This document shows positions 60,801-64,000 of a DNA stretch of 64,000 bases, one piece after another. The translations under genes and the position numbers were made by a program. Positions within the stretch are counted from its first letter, which is position 1. Each line of letters starts with the position of its first letter. The stretch is from Neckera pumila (lineage: Eukaryota; Streptophyta; Bryopsida; Hypnales; Neckeraceae), in assembly GCA_963969595.1 (NCBI GenBank), contig OZ018408.1, forward strand, positions 45,447,022 through 45,511,021. The letters are read 5' to 3'. The notes beneath the pieces are model-generated. The model saw only the letters and a program-made list of their open reading frames with translations, had not been told where the DNA came from and made no database searches.

Positions 60801-63620
60801 TTAATTCCTAAAGGACCAAGGTGATTTTCTTATCAAAAAACACTCAAAACTGTCATTTCTATTGCAAAGACAAATGAGCTTTAATAATTTTATTTTTTTT
60901 GCATATCCAACCGTGAGATATTATATTTGACTAGTATACAAATACGTAGAAGAAATTTCAGAAACTTTGACCATGTAGATTACAAGATATATGCATTTAA
61001 AGTGAAGAAAAAAAAAATTTGCACCTTGCTTGACCAGATTTTTTTGGCTTTGAATCTTTCTAGTTCAAATTTTTTGCACTATTGTAGTTTTATAGTTTTC
61101 AAACTTATCTATTTGGCTTTGCGAATGTGAGTAGAGCAAACAATTAGACCATATCCCATTGTAGCATGTCAAATAGCTAAAAATCTTGGATAGAAGTCTA
61201 AAAGACATGAAGATGGATATGAATGGGCTAATGGTCTAGGATATGAACGTGGTCTAGTAGGCAAGCATGTATTTCAATTTGAACAGATGCCACCCTTCAA
61301 GTTGTCTTTTTGGGACTATAAGTCCAAATGTCTAGTTTTCTCTCTCTCTCTTGTGAAGAAAAGCTAGTGTCTAGTTTTCAAACTCTCAAGCTGTACAATA
61401 TGTCAAAGTAATATTAATACTATATGTTATTTGTAAAGCTGATTTTCAGATTCAATTGTTGAGAGATAGAATTTGTTAATTATAACGCGTATGCTTTAGT
61501 ATGTGTTCATCAGAATTCTTGTTGCATAATGTGAAACTCACAGGCTACAAGAATTCTTGTATGAATTTGAGTTTGGATCAATTTGAGTGGGAACAATCAA
61601 TTAGAGTGTCTATGAAATTGTGTGTTTAATCGACTGGAGTTGCACAATTGGAGAACCGGAACAAATCCGTTGGTGATCAAATTGACGACAGGTTGAGTCT
61701 AAGTTAAATTGTGTGAAGTCTCATATGTATGACTTGCAAATGAATTGTGAAATATGGAGTTGTTTAAGACTGGATAGCAAATTATGAGTCTAATTGTTCT
61801 GATCGTCTTTGAAATCTAATTGACAAGTTTGTGTTAACAATCAAATATTGATTGTTGTACGTAAATTATTAATATGTGAAATATTTTATTCTGGATTATT
61901 GTATAATTTGTGATCAAATTGCCAGGAACTTGGTATACAATGTCAACTGGATGTTCAAACCTGTGAAGTCATCATATGATCAAATAGATTATCAACTGAT
62001 GAACTAAGATTGATAGTAATTCTTAGTTGATTAATTGTGCAAATCTAATGAGCCTTATTGTGCTTAATATCATCACAAATTAGTCCTAGTACAAGTAATA
62101 GTACCAGTCCAGTTGAACGCAAGGATTAAATTTATCAAATAGATTGAGTTACAGTTATATAAGCTGTTTGAGATTAAGTCTAATTATCTGTGTAAGAAAC
62201 CATAACTAGACTCTTGATCTTACCACCGCAGCAGTCTCTGCGCTAGTAGAACAATTGGTCTAAACCATTAGTCAATGCACGGTCATAGGATGAGTCCATC
62301 GACCTCTTATGTCCCTGTGGATTTCTTGGTCTAATTGATTTGAACCAAGTTCCAACCCAAGCCACTGACAAATTGATCTGATAAAGCTATAGCTAAGTGG
62401 CTGACTCCAAGAATGTGAATCAAATGAACTAGAAACAAATTCCAACTCTTTATACTTTGCATACAGTGAAATTGGATAGAAATACCGATTTGATTTGAGC
62501 ATGTTAAATTGGAATTAGGCTAGTAAATATAATATTGCCTAGATACGAGGGAACAAAAAGAGGAAAGATAATAAAGGAATTTGTACCTAAAAGTTTATTT
62601 GTAATTCAAATATATAAATTGGCCATTTGATTAAGTTAATAGTGCATGCATTGTCTATGACAAATTGACAAAACCTGAGGAATTGACAAGAATATTTGAC
62701 ACGAACCAACCATACTATATAGGATTGGGATTGCATACATTGGAATCTATTATACATAAACATTGAAATTGGAGTGAGACCAATTGAAATTGAGTGTGGT
62801 TTATTTAATTATTACCTCAAATAAACTTAGAATACAAGTAAATGAGTATCCATAATACAAAACAAGTGACTTTAGTCACAAAACATTAGACTTATTGACC
62901 TTTCCTAGAGGAATTACCCCCCTATATTTGTTGTCTTGGGTTTTTGTTGAGTAAATAAAATCTACATTACAACTACTGATTTTGATTTTCTACTTATTAT
63001 ATTAAGTAATTGTGTTGAGAATCTACAAAAAAATTAGGAAAAAAAGCACTTAATTTTCACTCATTAAAAATTTGTTAAGTAGAGGTGGATTTAAGATTGA
63101 AGAAAAAACAAAATTCTTAATAGCTTTTAGATGGAATTGAATCACAATAACTCCAACGGTGAGATTTTTCTAGCAAGGAAATCTAACCCTGCCTAACAAT
63201 TTTTTTGAAAAATTCTAAAAATTGCATTCAAAATGAATTGTACAACTTATTTTTTCACAAAGATGCTTAGATTGCCCAGAAAACTAAGATTGTCCATAAC
63301 TTTCTCCTTATGAGTCCAAATTAAACGAAATAAAGCTTCACATAGACAAAAGTATAATCTTTGAGGATATTTTTTGAGGATAAATTATTTTGACTTTTTA
63401 TGATTTTTTTTGTGCTTATCTCCAAATTCCATTTTTGCTTATTGTGTCATAATTTTTGCTCTCGGGAATCAATTAAAATAAAAATTATATATTCACAAAG
63501 CTCTCGCAAAAATACACAACCTCAAAAAATCAGTAAAAATATCACTAAAAATTGAGATAGTAGGAACCTGCTTGGACCCAAATTGTCCCCTGAGGAGACA
63601 AATGGTTCTTCAGGGGTTAA
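60801..63620. mobile_element. Possible TTAA-type element T4
   Basis: TTAA at 60801 is followed by TTCCTAAAGGACCAAGG. At the far side, AAATGGTTCTTCAGGGG is followed by TTAA at 63617-63620. The ends resemble the T1/T3 consensus with several mismatches and are 2.8 kb apart. The interior (for example 61140-62700) has no transposase frame. It could be an old element or two unrelated half-ends. Confidence 0.35.
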
Positions 63621-64000
63621 CATGTCTCTCGATAGTTTATTTGGAACAAAGTACTTTGACTATGTTTAGTTCCTAAATGACTAAGATGACCAAATGAATT
63701 CTGTTTTCATGTCAGTTTTTTGAGCTAGTTTGAGTAGGTCATTTTTGAACTTTATTAGTGTAATATATAAGGTTCAATATAAGGTTTACTTTTTGACCAA
63801 CACATGTGATGCTCTTTAGTGATTCTAATAATATAAAATCCGACATCATCTAATAAATTATGTTTTATAATATGATCAATTCATTTGGTTCTTTTCAAGC
63901 CTAAAATTCTTTTTCCCTTAGGAGACAAATGAATTCAAAAGTTGTTCAAACATCACAACTATTGCATTTAACATTGTTTGGGAATTGAGCTCAATATAAA
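63621..64000. other. AT-rich DNA at the window end
   Basis: Words such as AGTTCCTAAATGACTAAG and CCCTTAGGAGACAAATG echo TTAA-element ends and may mark another copy that continues past the window. No gene is seen. Confidence 0.3.

Noticed and set aside
61130..62700. LTR retrotransposon terminal repeat
   Set aside because: The stretch looks repeat-derived, but no TG...CA ends, primer-binding site or polymerase frame could be found.

Overview
This is a 64 kb window of nuclear genomic DNA from a land plant. Genes are split by many introns of mostly 80-1500 bp with GT-AG borders. The proteins are land-plant housekeeping types, and the intergenic DNA is AT-rich and full of small inverted-repeat transposons. 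The gamma-carbonic anhydrase N-terminus and the actin-related protein are plant-type. The intron sizes and the mix of DNA elements fit a seed-free plant, most likely a moss, but the species cannot be read from the sequence. No bacterial, organellar, rRNA, tRNA or CRISPR features were seen.

Six complete protein-coding genes can be assembled, all with consistent reading phase across every exon junction. They are: (1) a histone-fold NF-YC/Pol epsilon subunit 4-like protein, minus strand, 395-2123; (2) a Tat-SF1/CUS2-like U2 snRNP splicing factor, plus, 5636-9999; (3) a large Golgi-type glycosyltransferase with two catalytic-looking halves, plus, 19588-26684; (4) an ARP9/Arp8-type nuclear actin-related protein, plus, 29730-35910; (5) a mitochondrial gamma-carbonic anhydrase, minus, 36709-39546; (6) a SART3/Prp24-like U6 recycling factor with HAT repeats, plus, 43047-50761. 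Genes 2 and 6 both act in spliceosome assembly, genes 1 and 4 in chromatin or replication, and gene 5 in respiratory complex I. They are not an operon or an obvious functional cluster.

Two patterns stand out. First, a roughly 0.5-0.6 kb 5' module (promoter with telo-box motifs, leader, short first coding exon and the start of intron 1 of ARP9) is repeated upstream of gene 1 and upstream of gene 2, which lie head to head. A decayed fourth copy lies at about 57.4-57.75 kb, next to an exon-like block resembling ARP9 exon 5. It looks like a mobile or duplicated gene-start cassette. Second, there is a family of elements bounded by TTAA and CCCCT...AGGGG ends: 3.4 kb at 10.85 kb with about 245-bp inverted arms, 0.58 kb inside an intron of gene 6, 0.57 kb at 58.3 kb, and perhaps 2.8 kb at 60.8 kb. 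The TTAA target sites point to a piggyBac- or Sola3-like superfamily. The largest one encloses two orphan exon-like blocks.

The remaining intergenic sequence holds several MITE families (some nested or abutting), a 1.1 kb foldback element, a 233-bp tandem repeat in the glycosyltransferase's first intron, a minisatellite near 56 kb, and long AT-rich stretches (2.7-4.3, 14.2-17.2, 51.7-55.1, 58.9-64 kb) where no gene was recognised.
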